Below, piece by piece: positions 5,388 through 5,549 of a stretch of DNA of 5,549 bases. The translations under genes and the position numbers were made by a program. Source of the stretch: XYC2-FULL-41-22 sp041666465 (GTDB lineage Bacteria; Patescibacteriota; Gracilibacteria; UBA1369; UBA12470); NCBI GenBank assembly GCA_041666465.1, contig JBAYGX010000100.1, positions 1-5,549 on the forward strand. The letters run 5' to 3'. The notes under the pieces are model-generated. The model worked only from the letters and a program-made list of their open reading frames with translations. It made no database searches and was not told the origin of the DNA. Every line of letters begins with the position of its first letter. The first letter of the stretch is position 1.

Positions 5388-5537
5388 ATGTCGTCTTTAT
5401 TAACAGGCTTGCTTGTCCCGTTTCTATTTAGAAATTTAAAGCTTGATCCGGCTAACACAAGCGGACCGATTGGCACAATCATTCAGGATATTCTGAGCGT
5501 CGCGATTTATTTCGCGATTGCGAGTTGGCTGTTGTAG
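5388..5537 (+). pseudogene. mgtE: Orphan 3' fragment of mgtE (50 codons), right repeat copy
   Basis: Codes for MSSLLTGLLVPFLF and onward to ASWLL-stop, 49 residues identical to MgtE residues 282-330. It lacks the CBS pair and the first three helices and cannot be a working transporter. The first 30 bp carry 9 synonymous differences from the intact gene and the other 120 bp are identical. In-frame ATG codons at 5388 and at 5370 (adding MTTCHF) would allow a 49- or 55-residue peptide, but no Shine-Dalgarno precedes either, so expression is doubtful. After the stop the sequence (CGATTAAAGTCC) differs from that after the intact mgtE. It is best read as either the displaced original 3' end or the element's attachment copy. 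Confidence 0.85.
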
Positions 5538-5549
5538 CGATTAAAGTCC

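Overview
The window is bacterial DNA from an uncultured, moderately AT-rich organism using the standard genetic code. A short MgtE-type magnesium transporter (CBS pair plus membrane domain, no N-terminal superhelical domain) and a small lysine/proline-rich start of a following gene fit a streamlined genome such as Patescibacteria (CPR). That placement is a low-confidence inference, because there is no rRNA or other marker gene here.

Layout: (1) positions 1-131 hold the C-terminus of an unrecognised membrane protein, and mgtE follows after 2 bases (134-1126). (2) Just after the mgtE stop, a strong Shine-Dalgarno and a GTG open a reading frame that looks like the beginning of the next operon gene and runs only into the end of the neighbouring cargo gene. 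(3) A 4.2-kb accessory block follows: a kinase-fold protein (1191-2048, minus) and a HAD phosphatase (2050-2856, minus) in one tight operon; a divergent two-domain protein with a Cys-His-Asp transglutaminase/papain-like domain and a GNAT/Mom-like domain (2928-4511, plus); and a sulfotransferase (4494-5282, minus). (4) After a 105-bp AT-rich intergenic stretch, the last 50 codons of mgtE appear a second time (5388-5537), only 12 bases before the window ends.

The central observation is this duplicated mgtE 3' end. From codon 292 through the stop the two copies are identical over 120 bp (1007-1126 = 5418-5537, offset 4411). The preceding 30 bp encode exactly the same peptide but differ at 9 positions, all synonymous. 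Upstream of codon 282 and downstream of the stop, similarity ends. This is what is expected if a mobile cassette carrying its own mgtE 3' end entered the 3' end of mgtE and left the transporter intact on the left and a displaced or element-borne 3' fragment on the right. No integrase, transposase, reverse transcriptase or homing nuclease is visible inside the block, so it would be non-autonomous, or mobilised by a gene outside the window.

The cargo combines transfer and removal chemistries (kinase-like, phosphatase, sulfotransferase, thiol-enzyme/acyltransferase), so a small-molecule or surface-glycan modification pathway is a reasonable guess. No substrate can be read from the sequence.
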